A stretch of 64,000 nucleotides of DNA from Verrucomicrobiota bacterium (GCA_023428905.1 JAEYWP010000007.1:416980-480979), one strand, 5' to 3'; shown: positions 32,722-40,957, numbered from the stretch's first letter. Notes: generated by a model from the letters alone, not told the origin. Translations and numbers: made by a program.

Positions 32722-33443
32722 AAGCGCGCGTGCTGATCGCAGAGGACGACCCCAACATCCGCCTTGGCCTGATCGCCACGCTGGAGAGTGACGGTTACGA
32801 GGTGGTGGCCGCCTCGGACGGCGTCCAGGCGCTCCGGCTGTATCCACAAGGCAAGTTCGCCCTGGTCATCCTCGACGTGATGATGCCGCAGAAAAGCGGC
32901 TACGACGTGTGCCGCGAGATCCGCACCCGAGACACCCGCGTGCCGATCCTCTTCCTCACCGCCAAGGGGGAGGAGATCGACAAGGTGGTGGGTTTGAAAC
33001 TGGGGGCCGACGATTATGTGACCAAGCCCTTTGGCGTGCAGGAACTGCTCGCCCGCGCCGAGGCGCTGCTGCGACGGTCACGGCGCGATCCCGAGGCGGC
33101 CGCCCCCGAGTCGCTTCCGGCGGTGTTTCCATTTGGCGGCGCCACGGTCGATCGGAAACGGTTCACCGTCACCACCCCCGGGGGCACGGTGGAGTCGCTG
33201 ACCGCGCGTGAGCTCAGGTTGCTGGAGGAACTTGCGGCGCATCCCGACGAGGTCCTCTCCCGCGACCACCTCCTCAATGCCGTCTGGGGTATCGAGTATT
33301 TCGGTACAACACGGACCCTCGACCAGCACGTGGCCCAGGTGCGCAAGAAGGTCGAGCCAGTGCCGGACGCGCCCACCGCGATCGTGACGGTGCACGGCGT
33401 GGGGTATAGGTACTGCCGGCCCCCGCAGCGGGGGCCGGAATGA
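32718..33443 (+). CDS. OmpR/PhoB-type response regulator
   Basis: 241 residues. The receiver domain has acidic AEDD (9-11), phospho-acceptor Asp53 (ALVILDVMMP) and Lys in YVTKPF; a winged-helix DNA-binding domain follows (LTARELRLLEELAAHPDEVL ... GTTRTLDQHVAQVRKKVE ... VTVHGVGYRY). Its ATG overlaps the kinase stop (ATGA), so the pair is co-translated. The stop codon lies inside the first heptamer array. Target genes are unknown; the VWA gene just upstream is a plausible co-regulated partner. Confidence 0.94.
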   Translation: MKARVLIAEDDPNIRLGLIATLESDGYEVVAASDGVQALRLYPQGKFALVILDVMMPQKSGYDVCREIRTRDTRVPILFLTAKGEEIDKVVGLKLGADDYVTKPFGVQELLARAEALLRRSRRDPEAAAPESLPAVFPFGGATVDRKRFTVTTPGGTVESLTARELRLLEELAAHPDEVLSRDHLLNAVWGIEYFGTTRTLDQHVAQVRKKVEPVPDAPTAIVTVHGVGYRYCRPPQRGPE

Positions 33444-33472
33444 CGAATGACGAAGCGCGAATGACGAATGGC
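33438..33472. repeat. Heptanucleotide array, consensus GAATGAC x5
   Basis: Five in-phase 7-bp units (GAATGAC, GAATGAC, GAAGCGC, GAATGAC, GAATGGC). The array starts inside the last codons of the response regulator gene. Confidence 0.8.
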
Positions 33473-33492
33473 GCGCCGGAGGCGCGTAGGGG

Positions 33493-33569
33493 GACCGGTG
33501 ACCAGTGACCAGTGAGCAATGACCAATGACCAATGACCAGTGATCAATGACCAGTGACCAGTGACCAGT
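33493..33569. repeat. Heptanucleotide array, consensus GACCAGT x11
   Basis: Eleven consecutive 7-bp units of GACCAGT and close variants (GACCAAT, GAGCAAT, GATCAAT, GACCGGT) with no phase slip. There is no spacer/repeat alternation, so it is not a CRISPR. Non-coding. Confidence 0.9.
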
Positions 33570-33603
33570 GATGATGTGCGCCTATCGTCCCAGGTGGGTC
33601 TGC

Positions 33604-33631
33604 AATCATAAATCATAAATCAAAAATCATA
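33604..33631. repeat. Heptanucleotide array, consensus AATCATA x4
   Basis: Four in-phase 7-bp units (AATCATA x2, AATCAAA, AATCATA), AT-rich, 53-80 bp before the superoxide dismutase start. It could overlap that gene's promoter. Confidence 0.8.
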
Positions 33632-33683
33632 AATTCCCCCCCGGTTTGCTCCATCTGCAAAGCTGGTTTTGGCTGGCGGCATT

Positions 33684-34454
33684 ATGGAAAACTCCGACTC
33701 CACTCCGGTGACCGTTTCGCGGCGCGATGTATTCAAGACCCTGTTTGCCGGTGCAGCCGTGGTGGGGCTGAGTGGACTGACGGGACGATTGTCCGCGGCG
33801 GGGGCTGCTTCCACCAGCGCGGCCAGTGCATCGGCTGGTGAGTCGGCTGGGTTCACGCTTCCGAAGCTCCCGTATGCCTACGATGCGCTCGAGCCGCACA
33901 TCGATGCCCAGACGATGGAGATCCACCACACCAAGCACCACCAGGCTTACATCACGGCCGCGAACAAGGCGCTGGCGGACCATGCCGATCTCCGCGCCCT
34001 TTCGGCTGAGGACCTGGTGGGCAAACTCGATCGCGCTCCGGCGGCACTGCGGACGACCTTGCGAAACCAGGCCGGCGGGCACGTCAATCACTCGCTGTTC
34101 TGGCAGGTGCTCAGCCCGAAGGGTGGGGGCAAGCCGAAGGGAGAGGTGGCGCGGCAGATCGACGCGACCTTTGGTGGTTTCGATGCCTTTCAGCAGCAGT
34201 TTTCCCAGGCCGCAGCCACACGCTTTGGCAGCGGGTGGGCGTGGCTGGTGGCGCATCGCGGCAAGCTGGAGGTGATCAGTACCGCGAACCAGGACTCACC
34301 GCTGATGGAGGAAAAGGTGCCGCTGCTGGGCTTGGATGTGTGGGAGCACGCGTATTACCTGAAATACCAGAACCGCCGGGCGGACTACGTTAAGGCGTTC
34401 TGGAACGTGGTGAACTGGGATCGGGTATCCGACGCCCTCAAGGCTGCATCTTAA
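33684..34454 (+). CDS. sodA: Tat-exported Mn-type superoxide dismutase
   Basis: 256 residues, about 50 more than a cytosolic SOD because of an N-terminal leader with a twin-arginine motif (SRRDVFKTLFAG, Arg13-14) and a hydrophobic segment, then an Ala/Ser-rich linker. The mature domain begins FTLPKLPYAYDALEPHIDA. Metal ligands are in MEIHHTKHH, GGHVNHSLFW and DVWEHAYYLKY. The GGHVNH and NQDSPL contexts favour manganese over iron. Export in folded, metal-loaded form to the periplasm is inferred. A slightly longer start (33669) is possible. Confidence 0.92.
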   Translation: MENSDSTPVTVSRRDVFKTLFAGAAVVGLSGLTGRLSAAGAASTSAASASAGESAGFTLPKLPYAYDALEPHIDAQTMEIHHTKHHQAYITAANKALADHADLRALSAEDLVGKLDRAPAALRTTLRNQAGGHVNHSLFWQVLSPKGGGKPKGEVARQIDATFGGFDAFQQQFSQAAATRFGSGWAWLVAHRGKLEVISTANQDSPLMEEKVPLLGLDVWEHAYYLKYQNRRADYVKAFWNVVNWDRVSDALKAAS

Positions 34455-34465
34455 GCCGCTATGGA

Positions 34466-34499
34466 GCGCGGAGGCGGCCCCTATCGGGGCCGTCTGCGC
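34466..34499 (+). terminator. Strong hairpin after the superoxide dismutase gene
   Basis: Imperfect long stem GCGCGGAGGCGGCCCC / GGGGCCGTCTGCGC with a very short loop, 12 bp after the sod stop. There is no T-run on this strand (A-run instead), so efficiency as an intrinsic terminator is uncertain. Confidence 0.5.
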
Positions 34500-34526
34500 A
34501 AAAAAAAACGCCGCCCAAAGGCGGCG
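34499..34526 (-). terminator. Rho-independent terminator of the Fur-family gene
   Basis: Stem CGCCGCC / GGCGGCG with a 4-nt loop is followed on the minus strand by about ten T, 27 bp after the fur-like stop codon. Confidence 0.9.
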
Positions 34527-34552
34527 CTTCGGAAAGGGACTTAGGAATGTCC

Positions 34553-35122
34553 TCAGGGAGCCTTGATCACCGGTGCCTGCTGGCGGTTCGGAGCGGCAGC
34601 CACGTTCGGCATCGAAGCCGCAACGCTGTCGCGAAGCTTCGGCTTCTGGGCGAAAAATTCGACCAGGTGCGAAACGTCGGTGTAACCGCGCGACTTGAGG
34701 TTCTCCTCAATGCGACGAATCACGGTGCGAAGTTCGGCGGCATTCTCGGCGTCGAGTTCCTCCACCTCGTTGGTGTCCTTGGAAACCACGTGGTAAGGGT
34801 TCTCGTTATCGAGATTGATCTGGTACAGGCTCGTACCGTTATGGAAATAGCAAAGGCGGACGAGTCCGACCTCCTGGAAGGCGGCGAGGCAGCGGTAAAC
34901 AGTGACCAAATCGCACGCGGAGTCGGCTAAGTCTCCGTGGATCTGCTCGATGCTGGCGGGAGCAGAGCGCTTGATGAGGGCTTCGAGAATCGCGACTCGC
35001 GGCTGCGTGATGCGCAGGCCGGCGGCCTTGAGCCTGGCACAGGCTACGTCGATGGCCGCTTGCGGCTTGGTCCCCGTTTTCACGGAGGCCAGCGGGTGGT
35101 TGGTCTGAGTAGAAGCGATCAT
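34553..35122 (-). CDS. Fur-family regulator without the usual CxxC zinc motifs
   Basis: 189 residues. The winged helix is clear (LRITQPRVAILEALIKRS, SIEQIHGDLADSACDLVTVYRCLAAFQEVGLVRL). Where Fur proteins have HHxHLxCxxCG, this one reads NPYHVVSKDTNEVEEL (from Asn108), with no Cys pair and only one His; the second C-terminal CxxC is missing too (GYTDVSHLVEFFAQKP). Its only cysteines are at 28, 70 and 91. The structural zinc site is therefore absent and the sensing chemistry may differ (metal, peroxide or haem). It has its own terminator, and a candidate operator lies just upstream. The convergent neighbour is the superoxide dismutase gene, which makes an oxidative or metal stress role plausible. 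Confidence 0.88.
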   Translation of the reverse strand: MIASTQTNHPLASVKTGTKPQAAIDVACARLKAAGLRITQPRVAILEALIKRSAPASIEQIHGDLADSACDLVTVYRCLAAFQEVGLVRLCYFHNGTSLYQINLDNENPYHVVSKDTNEVEELDAENAAELRTVIRRIEENLKSRGYTDVSHLVEFFAQKPKLRDSVAASMPNVAAAPNRQQAPVIKAP

Positions 35123-35163
35123 TTTCGGCTGATGTGAGTGTAGCTTTCGCCAAACAAACGCAA

Positions 35164-35187
35164 TTTGTAAATATGCTAATTTGCAAA
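35164..35187. promoter_or_regulatory. Candidate Fur-type operator in the fur-like promoter
   Basis: Inverted repeat TTTGTAAAT-ATGCTA-ATTTGCAAA (9-bp arms, one mismatch), 42 bp upstream of the Fur-family start in a locally AT-rich stretch. Size and base composition resemble operators of the Fur superfamily, suggesting autoregulation. Confidence 0.5.
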
Positions 35188-35301
35188 AAAGGTTCTAATT
35201 TGGCGCCTTTTGCAGAAGAACAACGACAAGCGCACAGACCAGCATTTCGCTGTGTAGTTGCACCGTTTCCCCACCTATGCTCACTTCGGCTCAAACCTCC
35301 C

Positions 35302-35736
35302 ATGCAGGACCTCGATTTTGACGAAGTCGTAGAGCTGATTTGCAAAGAAGATCCCCGCTACGACCGGAAGGCCTATACCTTTCTGCGGCAGGGCCTCGAC
35401 CACACGGTAAAGGAACTCAAACGCAAAGAGGCGGCTAAGGCGGGAAAGTCGCAGCATGTCACCGGAGCCGAACTGCTCGACGGCCTTCGCGCCTTCGCCC
35501 TCGACCAGTACGGGCCCCTGACCAAGACCGTGCTGAATGCGTGGGGGATCAAACGCTGCGGCGACTTCGGTGAAATGGTGTTCAACCTGATTGAATACAA
35601 TGTGTTCAGCAAGACGGAGAACGACCGCAAGGAGGACTTCATCGAGCTATATTCCTTCGAGGAGGCCTTCGTAAAACCGTTCCTCCCGGCCAACCGGCCT
35701 AAGTTTGGGCCACCGACGGCCGAAGCGCTTCGCTGA
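35302..35736 (+). CDS. Conserved small protein, Minf_1886-like (Planctomycetes/Verrucomicrobia family)
   Basis: 144 residues from the ATG at 35302; the in-frame start 168 bp upstream would run through the AT-rich regulatory region and is rejected. The N-terminus DFDEVVELICKEDPRYDRKAY and YGPLTKTVLNAWGIKRCGDFGEMVFNLIE identify a family found mainly in planctomycetes and verrucomicrobia with unknown function. Soluble, no signal peptide, acidic/basic mixed. It is divergent from the Fur-family gene and 59 bp upstream of the M16 peptidase gene. Confidence 0.85.
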   Translation: MQDLDFDEVVELICKEDPRYDRKAYTFLRQGLDHTVKELKRKEAAKAGKSQHVTGAELLDGLRAFALDQYGPLTKTVLNAWGIKRCGDFGEMVFNLIEYNVFSKTENDRKEDFIELYSFEEAFVKPFLPANRPKFGPPTAEALR

Positions 35737-35795
35737 CACCGGCGGCGTCGGTCCTTATCTCAACCGGCCGCTCTGGGCGGCCGCCCACACCTTCC

Positions 35796-38360
35796 ATGCC
35801 TAAATCTCAGAACACGGGTGCCGACTTCAACCTGCTTTCGGCCTTCTGGAACGAAACGGTCGAGCGCCGGGTGCTGCCCAACGGACTTACCTTGCTGATC
35901 AAGGAGGACGATTTTGCTCCCGTCGCTTCGGTCCAGGTGTGGGTAAAAACGGGGAGCATCCATGAGAACACCCTGCTGGGCTCGGGTGTTTCGCACTACC
36001 TGGAGCACATGCTGTTCAAGGGCACCGGGCGTCGCGCCGGTCGGGAGATCTCCACCACCGTTCAGCGGCACGGGGGTTATATCAACGCCTACACCACCTT
36101 CGATCGCACGGTGTATTACATCGACCTCCCAGCCGAGCACGTCTCGGTCGCGCTCGATGTGCTTTCCGACGCCGTGCTCCATTCCACCCTGCCGGCTGAG
36201 GAGGTTCTTAAGGAGAAGGACGTGATCCTGCGCGAGATCGACATGGGCCGTGACGACCCCGACCACCGCCTCTCCGAGGCTCTCTTCGACGCCGCCTTCC
36301 GGGCACACCCGTTCCGGTATCCTGTGATCGGACACCGTGATGTTTTTGCGGCGCTCACCCGCGACGACCTTGTTTCGTATTACCAGAGCCGCTACGTGCC
36401 GAACAACCTGGTGGTGGTGGTCGTGGGCGCGGTGCGCGCCACGGAAATTTCCGCCGAGGTCGAGCGGCTCTTCGGTGCCTCACCACGCCGACGCCTCGCC
36501 CCCGTGCCGGCGGCGTCGGAGCCGGTCCAGCTCGCCCCCCGCGCCGATCACCGTTTCGAGGACGTCGAGGTGGCGCGGGCCGGCCTGGCCTGGCCGATTC
36601 CCTCGATCAGCCACCCGGACGCGCCCACCCTGGACCTTCTCGCCACCCTGCTCGGCGGGGGTGACAGCTCGGTCCTGTGGCAGGAGGTGCGGGAGAAGTC
36701 GGAGCTGGTGCATGCGATCGACGCGCACAGCTGGACCCCGGGCGAGACCGGCCTCTTCTACATCTCCTTCACCGCCGATGCGGAAAACCGCGAGAAGGCG
36801 TCAGTACTCGTCCAGCGCCTCCTGGAACGTCGCCGCGTGAAGGGTTTTTCCAGGGCGGAAATCGACCGTGCCCTGCGGCAGATGATCGTGAGCGAGATCA
36901 ACAGCCGAAAGACCATCAGCGGGCAGGCTGCCCGCCTTGGCGCCGCCGAGGTGGTGGTGGGTGATCTCGACTACACGCGGAGCTATTTCGAGGCGCTGCG
37001 CGTCGTCACCAACGCCGACCTCCGCCGCGTGATCGGCGACTACCTCGTTCCCCGGCGGCTCACCGCCGTTTCCCTGAACCCGCGCCAGGCCGGGGCAGGG
37101 GAGGTGCGTTCCGCCGCGGCGGGGCGCTCCCGGGATGTGGAGTTTGAGTCCCTCGTGCTGCCGAACGGCAGCCGCATCGTCTTCCAGGAGGACCATCGCC
37201 TGCCTAACGTCCACCTGCGCTTGCTTTGCCTCGGCGGACCGGTGGTGGAGGATCCGGCACGGCGCGGGACGACTGCGCTGCTTGCCACCCTGCTCACCAA
37301 GGACACCCGGCGGCATTCGGCTGCCGAGGTGGCCGGGCTGATCGAGGGCGTGGGCGGTTCCTTGTATCCATTTTCCGGAAACAACAGCTTTGGCGTGGCC
37401 GCGGAGGTGCTCCCCGGCGACGTCGACCTCGCTCTGGGCCTCCTTCAAGACGCCGTCACCGCACCCGCCTTCCGGCCGGATACGTTCGCGCGGGAGCGGG
37501 ATGCCCAGGTCGCCGAACTCCTCCAGGACATGGATGACGTCGTTGCCTACGGACGCCGGGTCCTGCGCCGGAAGTTCTTTGGCTCGCATCCGCTCTGTCT
37601 CGACGCCGCGGGTTCGCCGGAGGCGCTGGCCCTGTTAAAACCGGCTGATGTTGCCGCGCTGTGGAAACGTTGCCTGGTCGCCCCGAATGTCGTGCTGGCG
37701 GTGGCGGGCGACTTTGATCGTCGCCGGCTCCTGCCCAAGCTGAAGGCACTGCTGGCGAAGCTGCCGAAGCGCGCCTTTCCCCGCCATCAGGCGCCTTGGG
37801 ACGCTCCGGCGGAACAGGGCGACTATGTCGAGACGCAGCCGCGGGAGCAGGCGGTGGTGTACCAGGCCTTTCCCGCCCCCGGGCTTCTTTCGCCGGAGTT
37901 TTATGTCGGCGAGGTCGCGGACGAACTTTTCAGTGGCATGTCCTCGCGCCTCTTCGAGCGGGTGCGCGAGGAAAAAGGCCTGGCGTATTTCGTGCGGTCG
38001 ACACGTGTGACCGGACTGGATACGTCGATGTTTGTGTTTTTCGCCGGCACCAGCCCAAAAACCTACGAGGAAGTCCTGGCCGAGATCGACGCCGAGGTTG
38101 CCCGGGTCCAGGCGGGTGCGCTCGAACCCGGTGAACTGGAGCGTTGCCAGGTGAGATTGAAAGCCGCTCGCAGGATGGGGCTGCAGACAAACGCCTCCCG
38201 CGCCATGCAGGCCGGACTGAACGCCCTGTACGGACTGCCGGTGAACGACTGGAAAAACTACGACCGCTATGTGGACGCGGTCACGGTCGAGCGCCTGCAG
38301 GCGTTTGCTCAGCGCTACTTCCAGCGTTCGCTCCGCACCCAGCTGGTGGTGAAGCCCTGA
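35796..38360 (+). CDS. M16-family (insulinase-like) zinc peptidase, two tandem domains
   Basis: 854 residues. The N-terminal M16 half carries the inverted zinc motif HYLEH (67-71) with the distal ligand Glu147 (LREIDMGRDD); the later half (from ~450) repeats the fold (LPNGSRIVFQEDHRLPNVHL) without HxxEH, as usual for the inactive partner of the clam-shell. No clear signal peptide is seen, so it may be cytoplasmic, or periplasmic by another route. It probably degrades short peptides, perhaps transit or signal peptides; the substrate is unknown. Confidence 0.92.
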   Translation: MPKSQNTGADFNLLSAFWNETVERRVLPNGLTLLIKEDDFAPVASVQVWVKTGSIHENTLLGSGVSHYLEHMLFKGTGRRAGREISTTVQRHGGYINAYTTFDRTVYYIDLPAEHVSVALDVLSDAVLHSTLPAEEVLKEKDVILREIDMGRDDPDHRLSEALFDAAFRAHPFRYPVIGHRDVFAALTRDDLVSYYQSRYVPNNLVVVVVGAVRATEISAEVERLFGASPRRRLAPVPAASEPVQLAPRADHRFEDVEVARAGLAWPIPSISHPDAPTLDLLATLLGGGDSSVLWQEVREKSELVHAIDAHSWTPGETGLFYISFTADAENREKASVLVQRLLERRRVKGFSRAEIDRALRQMIVSEINSRKTISGQAARLGAAEVVVGDLDYTRSYFEALRVVTNADLRRVIGDYLVPRRLTAVSLNPRQAGAGEVRSAAAGRSRDVEFESLVLPNGSRIVFQEDHRLPNVHLRLLCLGGPVVEDPARRGTTALLATLLTKDTRRHSAAEVAGLIEGVGGSLYPFSGNNSFGVAAEVLPGDVDLALGLLQDAVTAPAFRPDTFARERDAQVAELLQDMDDVVAYGRRVLRRKFFGSHPLCLDAAGSPEALALLKPADVAALWKRCLVAPNVVLAVAGDFDRRRLLPKLKALLAKLPKRAFPRHQAPWDAPAEQGDYVETQPREQAVVYQAFPAPGLLSPEFYVGEVADELFSGMSSRLFERVREEKGLAYFVRSTRVTGLDTSMFVFFAGTSPKTYEEVLAEIDAEVARVQAGALEPGELERCQVRLKAARRMGLQTNASRAMQAGLNALYGLPVNDWKNYDRYVDAVTVERLQAFAQRYFQRSLRTQLVVKP

Positions 38361-38469
38361 GGAGGGCGCCGCGCTCGTCGCGGCCCCCCACGGAGCATTG
38401 TCACGCGCCCAACGCGAAAAGCGTACGGCTCGCGGCAGGTGCGCCGGGCTGGCGTCACGCCCCCAGGAC

Positions 38470-38826
38470 TCACAGCGGTTTGTAGTCGTCGGGGTTCTTC
38501 AACTGGTCCTTCCAGCTGAGGACCTTGGCCTTGGCTCCGTATTTTTCCGCGGTGGCCTTGTCTCCCTTTTCCATCCAGACGCGGGAGAGGGTGGTGTTGA
38601 TGAACAGGTCGTCGGGCCGCAACGCATGGGCGGCCTCGGCGGAACGGAGCGCGTCGTCAAAACGGCGGAGGTTGAACTGGATTTCCGCCAGCGCATGCCA
38701 GGCCTCGAAGGCAGCGGGCTCCCGCTGGACCGCGGCGTTGAGTTTGGCCAGGGCGGTCTCGTGGTCGCCCATGGTGTAGTCGAAGGTGGCCTCATCGACC
38801 ACCGCTTGGATGTCCTCAGGAGTCAT
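38470..38826 (-). CDS. Small TPR-repeat protein
   Basis: 118 residues. Two to three tetratricopeptide units are visible (YTMGDHETALAKLNAAVQRE, EAWHALAEIQFNLRRFDDAL, FINTTLSRVWMEKGDKATAE). No signal peptide, so probably a cytosolic adaptor. It lies downstream of yceI on the same strand but beyond a terminator, so it likely has its own promoter. Confidence 0.85.
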   Translation of the reverse strand: MTPEDIQAVVDEATFDYTMGDHETALAKLNAAVQREPAAFEAWHALAEIQFNLRRFDDALRSAEAAHALRPDDLFINTTLSRVWMEKGDKATAEKYGAKAKVLSWKDQLKNPDDYKPL

Positions 38827-38849
38827 GTGCCGGCAGGGTGCGGTCGGTT

Positions 38850-38884
38850 TGGGAAAAAGAAAAGGCGGCCGACGTGCGGCCGCC
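38850..38884 (-). terminator. Rho-independent terminator of yceI
   Basis: Stem GGCGGCC / GGCCGCC with a 7-nt loop is followed on the minus strand by TTTTCTTTTT, 27 bp after the yceI stop. Confidence 0.82.
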
Positions 38885-38910
38885 CATGAGTCGTAAAAGA
38901 GACGCCTGCC

Positions 38911-39477
38911 TTACTTCTGCAGAATGCCCTCGATGTTGATCATCACGTCGACTTCCTTGCCGACCGCGGGGATCCCGTAATCGATGCCAAACTTGGTGCG
39001 GTCGAGGGTGGTCGTCGCCTCCCAGCCGGAAAGCGTGTTGCCACGCGCGCCCGGGCCCACGCCGAGAAGCTTGGCCTTGAGCGTCACCTCCTCGGTGACG
39101 TCCTTGATGGTGAGGTCGCCGACGATGTCGAAGGTGTCGTCGCCGGTTTTCGTCCACGACTTGCTCTTGAACGTCATGGTCGGGAATTTCTCCACCAGGA
39201 AGAAATCCTGGTTCTGCAGATGTCCGTCGCGCTTCTGGTCGTTGGTGTTCACCGAAGCCACCTGGATGACCGCTTCCGCGGTGCTGGCGGCGGTGTTCTC
39301 CGCATCGTACACGATGGTGCCGTCGAATTTTGCGAAGGTCCCCGGCACCTTGGTAAAGAAATGGCGGATGTTAAAACCCACCGAGGAATGGGCCGGGTCG
39401 ATCTTGAAGGTCTGGGGGGCGGCGAACGCGGCCGTGGCGGCGGAGAGGGAGACGAGAGCAAGCAGAAGTTTCTTCAT
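38911..39477 (-). CDS. YceI-family periplasmic protein
   Basis: 188 residues. The signal peptide MKKLLLALVSLSAATAAFA is followed by a lipocalin-like YceI domain: FKIDPAHSSVGFNIRHF, KFDGTIVYDAEN, RDGHLQNQDFFLVEKFPTMTF and FGIDYGIPAVGKEVDVMINIEG. Characterised relatives bind polyisoprenoid lipids; the physiological role is unsettled. The start at 39477 is chosen for the signal peptide, although the frame is open further upstream. Confidence 0.93.
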   Translation of the reverse strand: MKKLLLALVSLSAATAAFAAPQTFKIDPAHSSVGFNIRHFFTKVPGTFAKFDGTIVYDAENTAASTAEAVIQVASVNTNDQKRDGHLQNQDFFLVEKFPTMTFKSKSWTKTGDDTFDIVGDLTIKDVTEEVTLKAKLLGVGPGARGNTLSGWEATTTLDRTKFGIDYGIPAVGKEVDVMINIEGILQK

Positions 39478-39561
39478 GGGTGTGTGGAGGCGGAATGAGC
39501 TGCCTTTCGGATGATTTGCAACGGCCGGGCGCAAAAATCAGGCCCGGGCGCGGTCCGTCCG

Positions 39562-40638
39562 TCACAGGACGAGCATCGCGTCGCCGTAACTGAAAAAGCG
39601 ATACTCGCGGGCGATGGCCTCGGCATAAACCGCGTGCAGAAACGAGATGCCTTCGGTGCTTCCGGGCGCGAGGAAGGCGGCGACGAGGCAGAGCAGGGTG
39701 GAGCGGGGCTGATGGAAATTGGTCACGAGGGCGTCCACCCCGCGGAAGGTGTAGGGCGGGTGGATAAACAGGGCCGCCTCCGCCCGGTGGGTGGTGTCGC
39801 CGGGCTGGTCGTGGCTTGAGAGGAAGGCCTCGATGGTCCGGACGGAGGTGGTGCCGACCGCGATGCGGCGCCCCGGTGTATCGAAGAGCCGCCGCTGTGC
39901 GTCCGGCGGCATCTCGTAGGTCTCCCGGTGAATCACGTGGTCCGCCACTGCGGCGGTGGACATCGGCTTGAAGGTGCCGAGACCGACATGGAGGGTCATG
40001 TCGGCGACCGCCACCCCCTGGCCCCGCAGGACTTCCAGCAGCTCCGGGGTGAAGTGCAGCCCGGCAGTGGGCGCTGCCACCGCCACGCGCCTCGCGGGAT
40101 CGGCATACACCGTCTGGTAGCGTTCGCGGTCGAGCCGGCGCTCCTCGTCCGTGCCCGCGCGTGCGATGTAGGGCGGAAGCGGCACCTCGCCCACCGCCGC
40201 CGCCAGGGTGTCGATCGGGCCGCCGTCGGCAGTGACAAACCGGATACGGGCGGTGCCGTCAGGGGCCTTTTCCAGGACCTCCGCGCGAAAGGCGTCGCCG
40301 TGGGAAAAGACGGCACCGGGCGGCAGCTTTCTGCCCGGACGGACCAGGCACCACCAGGTGTTGTCGGCGTCGGCGGCGGGGCGAAGGAGAAAACACTCGA
40401 CCGCACCGCCGGTGGGCCGTTGCGCCTGCAGGCGGGCGGGCAGCACGGCGGCATTGTTGCGAAAGAGGGTGTCCCCGGTCCGGAGGTACTCCGGTAGATC
40501 CCGGAAGGTCCGGTGCTCCCAGCGCCGCTCCGCCCGGTGGACGACCAGCAGCCGCGAGGCGTCGCGTCGGTCCGCGGGTTTTTGCGCGATCAACCGCTCC
40601 GGCAGGTGAAAATCAAAAAGGTCGGTCGAAAGGGACAC
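39562..40638 (-). CDS. queA: S-adenosylmethionine:tRNA ribosyltransferase-isomerase QueA
   Basis: 358 residues from a GTG at 40638 (MSLSTDLFDFHLPERLIAQ); the frame continues upstream straight through a tRNA gene, so longer starts are rejected. Typical blocks are NNAAVLPARL, VAAPTAGLHFTPELLEVL, MTLHVGLGTFKPM and TNFHQPRSTLLCLVAAF. It builds epoxyqueuosine on tRNAs with GUN anticodons. No other queuosine gene is nearby. tRNA-Thr lies 44 bp upstream on the same strand. Confidence 0.93.
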   Translation of the reverse strand: MSLSTDLFDFHLPERLIAQKPADRRDASRLLVVHRAERRWEHRTFRDLPEYLRTGDTLFRNNAAVLPARLQAQRPTGGAVECFLLRPAADADNTWWCLVRPGRKLPPGAVFSHGDAFRAEVLEKAPDGTARIRFVTADGGPIDTLAAAVGEVPLPPYIARAGTDEERRLDRERYQTVYADPARRVAVAAPTAGLHFTPELLEVLRGQGVAVADMTLHVGLGTFKPMSTAAVADHVIHRETYEMPPDAQRRLFDTPGRRIAVGTTSVRTIEAFLSSHDQPGDTTHRAEAALFIHPPYTFRGVDALVTNFHQPRSTLLCLVAAFLAPGSTEGISFLHAVYAEAIAREYRFFSYGDAMLVL

Positions 40639-40682
40639 AGGCAGCAAAAACCCGCGCCGGGGTGACCAACGCGGGTGAAAAA

Positions 40683-40758
40683 TGGAGCCGAGCATCGGAC
40701 TTGAACCGACGACCCACGCTTTACGAAAGCGTTGCTCTACCAACTGAGCTAGCTCGGC
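40683..40758 (-). tRNA. tRNA-Thr (anticodon CGT)
   Basis: Acceptor GCCGAGC / GCTCGGC, D-arm AGCTCAGTTGGTAGAGC, anticodon stem ACGCT-AGCGT around TTCGTAA, T-loop GGTTCAAGTCC, discriminator T and encoded CCA. 76 nt, just upstream of queA. Confidence 0.96.
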
Positions 40759-40839
40759 GTCTGTGAGAAGAGCGGAAGAAACCCGGCCAGGGCTGGAGGG
40801 CAAGCCTCAAAATGCCGGCGCCCGGGGCGCCTCTTCGTT

Positions 40840-40957
40840 GTAGGCGGGGTGTCCCACCCCGCTCCTGCGGCCGAGCCACCACCTTTGCCCGCGCCCCACG
40901 CGGCGTGAGGGCACGCCGCCTACATCAACGTCCCACGCAGCGTGCAGGCATACCGCC
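40840..40957. repeat. Cluster of three short GC-rich palindromic repeats
   Basis: Three related palindromes of about 23-26 bp lie between tRNA-Thr and the LON gene: GTAGGCGGGGTGTCCCACCCCGC (described here by its ends, 40840-40862), a reverse-oriented copy at 40898-40923 around GGCGTGAGGGCACGCC, and a weaker copy at 40935-40957. Each can fold as a hairpin. They look like REP-type elements; none overlaps a gene. Confidence 0.65.

Noticed and set aside
33438..33631. Possible CRISPR array
   Set aside because: The units are contiguous 7-bp tandem repeats with no unique spacers and no cas genes nearby.
40639..40803. N-terminal extension of queA through tRNA-Thr
   Set aside because: The frame would read through a complete tRNA gene; the GTG at 40638 gives a normal QueA N-terminus.
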